Positions 16,420 to 23,658 of a stretch of DNA of 64,000 nucleotides are shown one piece after another; the first letter of the stretch is position 1, and every line of letters starts with the position of its first letter. Source of the DNA: Cytophagales bacterium (GTDB lineage Bacteria; Bacteroidota; Bacteroidia; Cytophagales; Spirosomataceae); assembly GCA_013298865.1 (NCBI GenBank), contig JAAFJL010000001.1:39739-103738 (forward strand), read 5' to 3'. The notes beneath the pieces are model-generated. The model was not told the origin of the DNA. It worked only from the letters and a program-made list of their open reading frames with translations, and made no database searches. The position numbers were made by a program, and so were the translations under genes.

Positions 16420-17271
16420 TCACTTTTTCCTAAAAACCACAGCACAACTTGCTCCGAAAGGTATTTTGGTTTTTTCTAAACGATTCAATTCCCATTGATG
16501 AATTTTATTGAAAATGGCAGTTGCTAACTTAGAAGGAGTATGATTATCAGCTTCGGCATCTAAAGTATTTTGTCTGGTTTTTCCGAATAATCTCGCCAAA
16601 CGATAAGGAATTGCTCTTAGAATTCCCATAATTGGGGGTAAATAAGAGAAAATGTAGCTTCCGTAAGCAAATTCTAAACCACAATCTGTTGCCAATTTTT
16701 CAAGAGTTTCGAGGGAATAACGCCTGTAATGTCCACTTTCATCATCAACCTCAGACCAGAGCCATTGATGAGCAGGCACAGTAATAAAAATCAGAGCATT
16801 CGAGGGAAGATATTCAGCCAAACCTTCAAGGAAATTTTTATCGTCTTCGATATGCTCAATCACATCAAAAAGCCCTACCGCATCAATCTGTTTTTCTTCA
16901 AAAGGAAACTCTTGAAAGAAAATATTATAGACATTCTCGACTCCTCTTTTTTGGGCATTCAGACAGCCAGCATAGCCAGGTTCAATCAAAAAAGTATTTT
17001 TCTGAGGGTATTTTTCTGCTAAAAATCTTGCCTGAAATCCATTTCCACCCCCAACATCAGCAAAGTTTTTTGCAAAACCAAAACGCTGCGTGAGCTTGAA
17101 AATAACATCATTTCGATGCTTGAACCAAAAGCTATTGTCTTCTACGGCAAAGCAATAATTATTACCCTCTTCGGGGTACGACATTTTTTCGGCATGAGAT
17201 GCCCGCCAAATATTGTTTTTATCGAGTACTAACTCATTCGTTGTTGTCATTTCTGAAATGGTATAAATCAA
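16420..17271 (-). CDS. Class I SAM-dependent methyltransferase
   Basis: 283 residues (276 if the second ATG at 17250, MTTTNELVLDKNN, is used). The Rossmann SAM site is FADVGGGNGFQARFLAEKYP (motif I) with LIEPGYAG (acidic loop end) and DAVGLFDVIEHIEDDKNFL (motif II/post-I, as in UbiE/UbiG-type enzymes). The C-terminal ~90 residues (SYIFSYLPPIMGILRAIPYR, LARLFGKTRQN) contain a hydrophobic stretch that may associate with the membrane, as in methyltransferases of glycan or lipid pathways. It is a single minus-strand gene facing the TlpA-like gene. The substrate is unknown. Confidence 0.85.
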   Translation of the reverse strand: MIYTISEMTTTNELVLDKNNIWRASHAEKMSYPEEGNNYCFAVEDNSFWFKHRNDVIFKLTQRFGFAKNFADVGGGNGFQARFLAEKYPQKNTFLIEPGYAGCLNAQKRGVENVYNIFFQEFPFEEKQIDAVGLFDVIEHIEDDKNFLEGLAEYLPSNALIFITVPAHQWLWSEVDDESGHYRRYSLETLEKLATDCGLEFAYGSYIFSYLPPIMGILRAIPYRLARLFGKTRQNTLDAEADNHTPSKLATAIFNKIHQWELNRLEKTKIPFGASCAVVFRKK

Positions 17272-17312
17272 AATTCGGGTAATTTTCGTTATTTACTGAC
17301 CAAATAGCAAGC

Positions 17313-17320
17313 CAAAGATA
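17313..17320 (-). promoter_or_regulatory. -7 box for methyltransferase gene
   Basis: CAAAGATA on the plus strand reads TATCTTTG on the minus strand, matching TAnnTTTG, ~42 bases upstream of the ATG at 17271. No clear -33 TTTG is visible. Confidence 0.45.
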
Positions 17321-17394
17321 AAACTCAATTTCAGCCTTTTTGTCAGGTTTAAAATAAAAATAGAGCTTGGCAAGTTGTTTGTTGAGTTATAGTG

Positions 17395-17554
17395 AGGGAC
17401 TATGTATTAAATAAACTACCAGTTTTAGACTGGCAATTTTTTGGTTAGACAATCATCTTTTTCTGCTAATAGCACCGCTCTTTAATGAAAAAGATGGGCA
17501 GGATAACCGAAAAAAGGTCGTATCAAAAGGTAGTTTATTTCATACATAGTCCTT
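17395..17554. repeat. 160-bp palindromic element, copy C
   Basis: The left end AGGGACTATGTATTAAATAA, followed by ACTACC, is complementary to GGTAGTTTATTTCATACATA followed by GTCCTT at the right end. The apex AATAGCACCGCTCTTTAATG (from 17468) matches copies A and B although the outer stem sequence is entirely different. It lies in the 384-base gap between the methyltransferase and the ECF sigma gene; nothing else is recognised in this gap. Confidence 0.82.
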
Positions 17555-17655
17555 TAGCTGTTTTACCAAAAAAACCTGTTGTTTGAAATTTTATTACGAA
17601 GTTTTTACTGAACACCGCAAGATTTCGTACATTTACAACAACACTCATCAAATTT

Positions 17656-18282
17656 ATGTCAGAGCAAGAAGAACAAGTTCAAACGCTCCAAGTCTATTCT
17701 GACAACGAAAAGTATCGGATTTTCGACAAGGAGTTCATGCCCCATATAGATTCTATGTACAACTTCGCCTTTCGTCTGACCAATGACGAAGACGATGCCA
17801 ATGATCTTGTGCAAGATACCTACCTCAAAGCCTTTCGTTTTATTAGTTCTTTTGAAGAAGGAACGAACGCAAAGGCTTGGCTTTTCCGTATCCTGAAGAA
17901 TAGCTTCATCAATGATTTTAGGAAGAAATCGAAAGAACCTTCAAAAGTTGATTATCAGGACGTAGAAACTACCTACAATTCAGAAGAAGATGCTGAAACG
18001 AATCAGACCGTAGATTTACGGGCGGAATCTGTCCAAGATTTGATTGGTGATGAAATCGCTACGGCACTGAATTCTTTGCCCGTGGATTTCAGAACGGTCA
18101 TTATTCTTTGTGATGTTGAAGGGTTTACCTACGAAGAAATGGCGAAGATTTTGGATATTCCCATCGGTACGGTGCGTTCGAGGCTTCACCGTGCGAGAAT
18201 GCTACTAAAAGATAAGCTGAAAAAGTATGCCAAATCGTTAGGCTATGATACTGAAAATGCCATTGTGGCAGAGAATATTTAG
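17656..18282 (+). CDS. ECF-type RNA polymerase sigma factor
   Basis: 208 residues. Sigma region 2 covers ~25-95 (MYNFAFRLTNDEDDANDLVQ, DTYLKAFRFISSFEEGTNAK, AWLFRILKNSFINDFR), and region 4 covers ~135-190 (LNSLPVDFRTVIILCDVEGF, TYEEMAKILDIPIGTVRSRL, HRARMLLKDKL) with an intact HTH for the -35 element. An acidic linker lies between them, as in extracytoplasmic-function sigmas. About 385 bases downstream is a small Cys-rich protein that could be its anti-sigma factor. The gene is flanked on both sides by 160/161-bp palindromic elements (C and D). The regulon is unknown. The call is very secure. Confidence 0.95.
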   Translation: MSEQEEQVQTLQVYSDNEKYRIFDKEFMPHIDSMYNFAFRLTNDEDDANDLVQDTYLKAFRFISSFEEGTNAKAWLFRILKNSFINDFRKKSKEPSKVDYQDVETTYNSEEDAETNQTVDLRAESVQDLIGDEIATALNSLPVDFRTVIILCDVEGFTYEEMAKILDIPIGTVRSRLHRARMLLKDKLKKYAKSLGYDTENAIVAENI

Positions 18283-18485
18283 CTACTTTCATGGGTATTT
18301 TTTTCCTAATAAATTCCTAATGGATAAATTTTATTGGTCAAAAGGAATTTTTTTTAGAACCATCCTGTTAAACTACTACCAAGGAATAAAAATCAAGTAA
18401 AATCTTCATTTTTGAAATATAATTATTTGACAATCAAATAATTAACTGATTTTTTGGATTCCTCCTAATACAATTCCCAACCATG

Positions 18486-18646
18486 GAAGCTGTTTAAATT
18501 TTCTGTTTTATTCTAAAATATAGGCTATTTTTAAAGTCAGTTTTTTTAAAATTATTGACATATAGCAGCGCTACATTGAAAGAATTTTGGAAAACTGGCT
18601 TTAAAAAGAGTCAATTTTAGTTGAAAGAGAAAGTCTAAACAGCTTC
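18486..18646. repeat. 161-bp palindromic element, copy D
   Basis: GAAGCTGTTTA at the left end is complementary to TAAACAGCTTC at the right end. The interior has imperfect pairing (AAAGTCAGTTTTTT against AAAACTGGCTTT). The apex reads ATAGCAGCGCTACATTGAAA, related to the other copies and 76 bases from the left end. It occupies most of the 384-base gap between the sigma factor and the Cys-rich protein gene. Confidence 0.75.
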
Positions 18647-18666
18647 AGAATTAAAATTATCAAGCA

Positions 18667-19029
18667 ATGGTCTCCGAGGCTGAAAAAGTACAGAAAAAGA
18701 CAAAATGCGAACATCAAGCCGAGTGCATGAAGTTGGTACAACTCATTGTTGACGGACAAGCAACTGATGAACAAGTTGCTCATTTTAAAGCAAACATGGA
18801 AACCTGTTTGCCTTGTGAAAAAGGTTATGAATTAGAAAAGTGTATCAAAGAATCACTCCAATTGCGTCTTGAAAAAAAGTGCGTTCCACAAAGTTTAGTT
18901 GACTGTATCAAAGCAAATATTGGAAAAATGGCATTACTTGCCCTAATTATCTCTTATTTTATTACAGAAGGTAATTTTCTCTGTCGTAACTTTGCCTCCT
19001 CACAAACAGCAATTACTATTGGACGGTAA
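18667..19029 (+). CDS. Cys-rich zf-HC2-like putative anti-sigma factor
   Basis: 120 residues. The N-terminal half has the pattern of small zinc-binding anti-sigma domains: [20 protein letters not shown], then [20 protein letters not shown], with His and CxxC placed as in H-x7-C-x2-C (classical ZAS proteins have H-x3-C-x2-C). More cysteines follow ([18 protein letters not shown]). The position after the ECF sigma gene supports the role. The last ~30 residues are not conserved-looking and overlap the start region of gmk, including its promoter box at 18987-18994. Anti-sigma activity is inferred, not shown. Confidence 0.7.
   Translation: MVSEAEKVQKKTKCEHQAECMKLVQLIVDGQATDEQVAHFKANMETCLPCEKGYELEKCIKESLQLRLEKKCVPQSLVDCIKANIGKMALLALIISYFITEGNFLCRNFASSQTAITIGR
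18987..18994 (+). promoter_or_regulatory. -7 box (TAACTTTG) for gmk, inside upstream gene
   Basis: TAACTTTG fits TAnnTTTG and overlaps the first possible TTG start of gmk at 18992. A transcript beginning ~19001 could not include that codon, favouring the TTG at 19019. No -33 match is seen. Confidence 0.5.
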
Positions 19030-19597
19030 ACTCATTATCTTCTCTGCCCCGTCTGGTTCGGGCAAAACTACTATCGTAAAGCATCTCTTAGCGAATAACT
19101 CCAATCTGGGCTTTTCTATTTCTGCGTGTACCCGTGACAAACGTGGGCGTAACGAAGAAAACGGCAAAGATTACTACTTCATGACGCCCGACGAATTCAA
19201 GACAAAAATTGATAATAATGAATTTGTTGAATGGGAAGAAGTATATCCTGGGGCATATTATGGCACATTAAAATCAGAAATAGAAAATCTTTGGGCTTCG
19301 GGCAAACACGTAATTTTCGATGTAGATGTGCGTGGTGGCGTGAAATTGAAAGAATTTTTCAAGGAAAAAGCCTTGGCAATTTTCGTGAAAGTTCCCAGTA
19401 TTGAAGAATTAGAAAAACGTCTTCGTGAAAGAGGTACGGATAGCGAAGATTCTATTTCAAAGAGAGTTTTTAAAATGAAATTTGAAATGACTTTTCAAAA
19501 TCAGTTTGATGAAATCCTCATCAACGATGATTTAGAAGAAGCCTTCGCAAAAGCACAGAAATTATTTGAAGAATTCACAGGTTCAATTAACAATTAA
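19019..19597 (+). CDS. gmk: Guanylate kinase
   Basis: 192 residues from the TTG at 19019, which gives (M)[17 protein letters not shown], the usual N-terminus of Bacteroidota enzymes; a TTG at 18992 would add nine residues but overlaps a promoter box. No in-frame ATG precedes the P-loop. It phosphorylates GMP (and dGMP) to GDP in the cytosol. Visible are the P-loop APSGSGKTT, the GMP-binding region ([33 protein letters not shown]), [15 protein letters not shown] and the Arg-rich lid ([16 protein letters not shown]). The stop codon lies inside a CAATTAA tandem repeat, so the last residues (GSINN) are encoded by repeat DNA. Very secure. Confidence 0.95.
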   Translation: MDGKLIIFSAPSGSGKTTIVKHLLANNSNLGFSISACTRDKRGRNEENGKDYYFMTPDEFKTKIDNNEFVEWEEVYPGAYYGTLKSEIENLWASGKHVIFDVDVRGGVKLKEFFKEKALAIFVKVPSIEELEKRLRERGTDSEDSISKRVFKMKFEMTFQNQFDEILINDDLEEAFAKAQKLFEEFTGSINN

Positions 19598-19780
19598 CAA
19601 TTAACAATTAACAATTATCAAGGGTCAATCAGCAGTTTTCAAATGTCAATGGATAGTGTAGGAGTTAAGAATACCTAATTCTTGCTAATTGACTTTTGCA
19701 ATGTTGTTCATAGATTATTACTCATTGGTAATTGCTAACTGCTGATTGTTCATTGTTTATTGTTCATTGATAATTGAGCA
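19584..19780. repeat. CAATTAA tandem repeat and long inverted repeat
   Basis: Five near-perfect copies of CAATTAA start at 19584 and contain the gmk stop codon. About 150 bases later, CTGCTGATTGTTCATTGTTT and a following TTGATAATTG are roughly complementary to them (also AATCAGCAG against CTGCTGATT). The whole gap between gmk and nadD thus forms one imperfect hairpin. No gene is seen in it. Confidence 0.7.
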
Positions 19781-20356
19781 ATGAAAGTTGGTTTATTTTT
19801 TGGTTCGTTTAATCCCATCCATGTTGGACATTTGATTGTTGCCAACGTTATGGCTACCACTACCGATTTGGAACAAGTCTGGTTTGTGGTTTCTCCGCAA
19901 AATCCCTTCAAGAAAAATAAGTCTTTGTTGCATGAGTTTGACCGCTTAGATATGGTCGAGAAAGCCATAGCCGACAATCATAAATTCAAAGCAACAGATA
20001 TTGAGTTTTCGATGCCAAAACCTTCCTACACGATTGATACGCTGATACGTTTGCAGGAAAAATACCCTCAGCACGAATTCAAATTGATTATTGGCGGAGA
20101 TAATTTGGCACAGTTCCCGAACTGGAAAAACCACGAACAAATCTTGGAATATTTTGGCTTGTACGTCTATCCAAGACCCAATGCCGCACCAAGCGAATTA
20201 GAAAAACACCCCAAAGTAAAGTTTGTAAATGCCCCTTCCTTAGATATTTCGGCAACTTTTATTCGTGAATGTCTGAAAAACGGACAGTCTATTCGCTACA
20301 TGACCCCCGAAGTTGTGGAGGAATTTATCATTAGAAAAAAATTCTACCAGCTATGA
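19781..20356 (+). CDS. nadD: Nicotinate-nucleotide adenylyltransferase
   Basis: 191 residues. NadD joins ATP and nicotinate mononucleotide to make deamido-NAD in NAD synthesis. The nucleotidyltransferase signature is at the N-terminus (LFFGSFNPIHVGHLIVANVM, with HxGH), followed by substrate-binding blocks LVSPQNPFKK-like (WFVVSPQNPFKKNKSLL), IIGGDNLAQFPNWKNHEQIL and the C-terminal ISATFIRECL, matching the ISxTxIR motif. Length and order are normal. It overlaps the next gene by 4 bases (ATGA), indicating translational coupling with the SDR protein. Very secure. Confidence 0.96.
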   Translation: MKVGLFFGSFNPIHVGHLIVANVMATTTDLEQVWFVVSPQNPFKKNKSLLHEFDRLDMVEKAIADNHKFKATDIEFSMPKPSYTIDTLIRLQEKYPQHEFKLIIGGDNLAQFPNWKNHEQILEYFGLYVYPRPNAAPSELEKHPKVKFVNAPSLDISATFIRECLKNGQSIRYMTPEVVEEFIIRKKFYQL

Positions 20357-21153
20357 AAATCAGCATTTTAGGTTGTGGCTGGTTGGGTTTGCCACTGGGG
20401 AAATATTTAGTAGAACAAGGGTATTATGTCAACGGAAGTACAACTTCTGAAACTAAAAGTTTTGCCTTACAATCAGCAGGAATTCATCCGTTTTTGCTAA
20501 ACCTTTCACCAGAAATTTCAGGAGAAAAAATTACAGAATTCTTTGACAATGAGATACTTATCATTGCGATTCCCCCACGTGCGAGTAAATTTGGAGAAGA
20601 TTTTCATGTACAACAAATCCGTAGTTTAATTCCTTTTTTAGCCCAATCTTCTGTCCGTAATATCATCTATATTTCATCGACTTCGGTTTATCCAGAGCTG
20701 AATCGAGTAGTCATGGAACAAGACCAAACCATAGAAACTTCGGGTTTGGTACAAGCCGAGAAAATCCTGCAATCGTTTTCAAAAACTACAGTCTTACGTT
20801 GCGGAGGATTGATGGGTTATGAGCGTATTCCAGCGAAATATTTTGCAGGAAAAACAATCAATACAGGTCAAATTCCAGTAAATTATGTCCATCGAGATGA
20901 TGTAATCGGAATCATAGAAAGTATCATTTTACAGAAAAAATATGGAGCAACTTACAATGTAGTTTCCCCGCAACATCCTGTACGTGAGGACGTTTACCTG
21001 AAAAACTGTGCAGATTTAGGATTTATAGAACCAATTTTTGCACAACCCACAGAAGCCATTCCTTACAAAATTATCAGTCCAGAAAAATTATTAAACGAAA
21101 TTAAATACACCTTCAAGTTTCCAGACCCTTTGGGGTTTTATTATGAGGTTTGA
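20353..21153 (+). CDS. NAD(P)-binding SDR/epimerase-like protein (YeeZ-type)
   Basis: 266 residues. A Rossmann fold starts at once: ISILGCGWLGLPLGKYLVEQ with GxGxxG, and the nucleotide-specificity loop follows at NGSTTSETK. IIYISSTSVYPELN resembles the Ser/Tyr area of extended SDRs, and NYVHRDDVIGIIESII is typical of the epimerase/dehydratase group. It looks like the YeeZ-type 'atypical SDR' of proteobacteria. The reaction is unknown. Coupled to nadD through an ATGA overlap, it may be a housekeeping or nucleotide-related enzyme, but the pairing proves nothing about substrate. Confidence 0.82.
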   Translation: MKISILGCGWLGLPLGKYLVEQGYYVNGSTTSETKSFALQSAGIHPFLLNLSPEISGEKITEFFDNEILIIAIPPRASKFGEDFHVQQIRSLIPFLAQSSVRNIIYISSTSVYPELNRVVMEQDQTIETSGLVQAEKILQSFSKTTVLRCGGLMGYERIPAKYFAGKTINTGQIPVNYVHRDDVIGIIESIILQKKYGATYNVVSPQHPVREDVYLKNCADLGFIEPIFAQPTEAIPYKIISPEKLLNEIKYTFKFPDPLGFYYEV

Positions 21154-21161
21154 GGGGAAAA

Positions 21162-21192
21162 TTTGCTAATATAAAAATTTCATTTACCTTTG
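21162..21192 (+). promoter_or_regulatory. Consensus promoter upstream of AAA/M41 protease unit
   Basis: TTTG at 21162-21165, exactly 19 bases, TACCTTTG at 21185-21192: a perfect TTTG-N19-TAnnTTTG match. The transcript would start ~21199, about 30 bases before the ATG of the amber-interrupted ORF at 21229 and ~300 bases before the protease ATG. Confidence 0.78.
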
Positions 21193-21228
21193 TGACAACA
21201 AACAAAAAATCTTCTATTCAATAAAAAA

Positions 21229-21507
21229 ATGCTACTTATCAATACATATTTCAGTCCACTTGGCTCAGATAGTGCCTTGTCTTATGGACGGGAGAATTTT
21301 GTATTGAAGTAGGTTTTAGCTGCTCCATTCTTATTCTTGCCGCCCATATTGGTCGGTTTTTTTATGCCCTTTTTCAAGGGTTTCAATCATTTTACTTTAC
21401 GGGATTATTACTTTCAAAGAAAACTGCGTTGTCTAAAATGTGATAATTTCGTTGTCTGCTTACGTAAGAAATACCCTTACGTTTTAGCTTTAATTATCAG
21501 ATTATGA
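21229..21507 (+). pseudogene. Small ORF interrupted by one in-frame TAG, coupled to the protease gene
   Basis: One frame runs from the ATG at 21229 to the TGA at 21505-21507 (93 codons including that stop) and is broken only by TAG at 21310-21312. The first part reads MLLINTYFSPLGSDSALSYG then RENFVLK. After the TAG it continues VLAAPFLFLPPILVGFFMPF and FKGFNHFTLRDYYFQRKLRC, then LKCDNFVV and a basic end. A consensus promoter lies 30 bases before the ATG, and the final TGA overlaps the next ATG as ATGA, as in translationally coupled genes; both argue that the whole frame was or is translated. It could be a recent nonsense pseudogene, a 27-residue leader peptide followed by a second ORF, or a readthrough gene. 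I do not recognise the protein; a hydrophobic middle and a CxxC pair (RCLKC) are visible. Confidence 0.5.
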
Positions 21508-23549
21508 ATAACTTAAATATAAATCAAGAAGATATTCTTCTTAAAAAAACAATACTTTCAGAAGCTAAACAACAACTAAAACTTGAATTTGTTGGCTTGG
21601 ATAGTATTATTGACGAAATCGCTGATTTAATGCTTCCGTGGTGGTTGTTCCCCCAGTTTCAACATCGCCCTACTATCATTAATTTGTGGGGTATGACAGG
21701 TACAGGTAAAACTGCTCTTATTAAAAGATTGATGGAGTTGATGAGTCTGAAAGAAAAACTTTTACACTTTGACATGGGAACATTTGGTGATGGAGAAACT
21801 TCTCTGAAAGATACCTTCACGGACGATTTAGAACATTTTAATGCACAAGAAGTAGTGCTGGCTTTTGATGAATTTCAGTTCGCTCGTTCAATTAATGAAG
21901 ACGGAGATGAAGTTAATAATCATAAACTTCGTATCATTTGGGATTTATTAGATTCTGGACAATTCACTTATGAACCTTACCTAAATATGTATTATCAGAA
22001 TAAGGTTTTTCATTTTCTCAAAATCCTAAATAAAGCTCAGGAAGTAGGAGTTAACGTAAAAAATGGTCTGATTGTCAATGAGTTAGATGCTTTTACACAA
22101 CTTATTGGCGATTTTACATTGTCTTCAAAATCAAGTGAAGATAAGAAAAGAAAACCAGACGAATATTTTGTGTCAGATCACTTTCTGGATGGAATCGATG
22201 ACTTGATTGAAGGGTATTTTGACAAGAAAAAATACCTTGAACAAATCAAACTCATGAGTTTGGAAGGCTATATAGATTTTTTCATCAACCTTGTCAAACA
22301 AAAAGGGAAACAATGTTTAATGGATATGTCTAAAGCTCTAATTTTTGTGGTGGGTAATCTTGATGAAGCCTTTTATATGAGCGATAGTATCAACCCAGAT
22401 ATTAGTGCTGATGAGTTTCATAATCATTCCAAAAAAATTACGATTGCTTCTATTAAATCTGCTTTGCAAGAGCGTTTCAGAAATGAACAGATTGCTCGTC
22501 TCGGTAATAATCACATCATCTATCCATCTTTTAGTAAAAATCAGTATAAGCAACTGATTATAAAAGGTTTAGAGACCGTGGAAAAAAATATTGCAGAAAC
22601 GTTTGCAATCAAAATTCACTTCAATGAGTCGGTGATAGATTTGATTTATACCGAAGGTGTTTTCCCTACACAGGGTGCAAGACCTGTCCAGACGACTCTT
22701 CGTAACTTGATTGATTCTTATACTGGTAAGTGGATTTTGGAGATTTTTGAAAATAATTTGTTCGTAACAGACATACACTGGAGTTATCAGAATAATCAAT
22801 ATCTACTTGAATTTTGGAATAAATCTGATAAAATCTTAGAGCAGCAATACAAGTTAAATCTGAAAATTAACCCCCTCAGACAAACTCGTAATAATGATGT
22901 TCAGGCTTATGTAGCAATACACGAGGCAGGTCATGCTGTTTTATCGGCTTTATGCTTAAAATTGATACCCGAATATGTAGTAACCCAAACGGCAGATAGC
23001 AATTCAGAAGGTTTTTGTTTAGTAAATTATCCAGACGGATTTCATACAAAAGACTTGATACTGAATAGAATTAAAGTTTCATTGGGTGGTTATCTTGCTG
23101 AAAAACTGATTTTGGGAGATGATTTTATTTCAAGTGGAGTTTCGGAAGATATTGCTAAAGCTACCCAATTTGCCAACGATGCCGTGAACAGGTTTGCTAT
23201 GGGAAAAGATCCTATTTTATCTCAACACAACCCGACACAACACCAGGCGGTGTTCACGATGACCAATTCACAAAGTTCGCAGGCTCTTCAAATTATCAAA
23301 GAATGTGAAACAGAAGCTCTTGAGATTCTGGAAAGAAATGAATTATTACTTCTGAAACTCACTGATTATCTGACACTTAACTCAAGAATTGAAAAAGAAA
23401 TGATTCGGAAATTTGTAGAGGAATTTAGTGTAGAGCCTTTTGTGAAAGAAGATGGTTTTAGGGATATTAAGCATTATTATAACATCAAAAATCAGGTACA
23501 AAAACGGATGTTGCAATTAGAATTTATAGAAGAATTTGAAATTGCATAA
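21504..23549 (+). CDS. Soluble AAA+ (Clp-type) ATPase fused to FtsH-type M41 metalloprotease
   Basis: 681 residues. The N-terminal AAA+ module has Walker A GMTGTGKT (63-70), Walker B VVLAFDEF (117-124), a Clp-like block ALQERFRNEQIARLG, and the Clp small domain with sensor-2 GARPVQTTLRNLI (TEGVFPTQGARPV). The C-terminal module is a peptidase M41 domain: AIHEAGHAVLSALC with HEAGH (His473, Glu474, His477) and LGGYLAEKLILGDDFISSGV then SEDIAKATQF, giving the third zinc ligand Asp549. Ordinary FtsH has an FtsH-type AAA domain and two membrane helices; here the ATPase is of the Clp class and no membrane segment is seen. A long insert (~160-290) in the ATPase module is unassigned. It probably unfolds and degrades cytosolic proteins; substrates are unknown. 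Confidence 0.82.
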   Translation: MNNLNINQEDILLKKTILSEAKQQLKLEFVGLDSIIDEIADLMLPWWLFPQFQHRPTIINLWGMTGTGKTALIKRLMELMSLKEKLLHFDMGTFGDGETSLKDTFTDDLEHFNAQEVVLAFDEFQFARSINEDGDEVNNHKLRIIWDLLDSGQFTYEPYLNMYYQNKVFHFLKILNKAQEVGVNVKNGLIVNELDAFTQLIGDFTLSSKSSEDKKRKPDEYFVSDHFLDGIDDLIEGYFDKKKYLEQIKLMSLEGYIDFFINLVKQKGKQCLMDMSKALIFVVGNLDEAFYMSDSINPDISADEFHNHSKKITIASIKSALQERFRNEQIARLGNNHIIYPSFSKNQYKQLIIKGLETVEKNIAETFAIKIHFNESVIDLIYTEGVFPTQGARPVQTTLRNLIDSYTGKWILEIFENNLFVTDIHWSYQNNQYLLEFWNKSDKILEQQYKLNLKINPLRQTRNNDVQAYVAIHEAGHAVLSALCLKLIPEYVVTQTADSNSEGFCLVNYPDGFHTKDLILNRIKVSLGGYLAEKLILGDDFISSGVSEDIAKATQFANDAVNRFAMGKDPILSQHNPTQHQAVFTMTNSQSSQALQIIKECETEALEILERNELLLLKLTDYLTLNSRIEKEMIRKFVEEFSVEPFVKEDGFRDIKHYYNIKNQVQKRMLQLEFIEEFEIA

Positions 23550-23561
23550 ATGAAGGGATTG

Positions 23562-23640
23562 TGTGAAAAGTCTATGAGTTAAAAGTTTTAAGTAGAAATA
23601 CTATTCGCAGTAAAACACTTTCAACTTTAGACTTTTCACA
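23562..23640. terminator. Long hairpin between convergent genes
   Basis: TGTGAAAAGTCT is perfectly complementary to AGACTTTTCACA 55 bases later, with further pairing of GAGTTAAAAGTTTT against AACTTT inside. It lies between the protease gene and the end of uvrC, where it may end transcription in both directions. Confidence 0.6.
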
Positions 23641-23658
23641 TAACTCAGATTCTCCCTC

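Noticed and set aside
19584..19622. CAATTAA array as a CRISPR-like repeat
   Set aside because: The units are 7 bases with no spacers; a simple tandem repeat.
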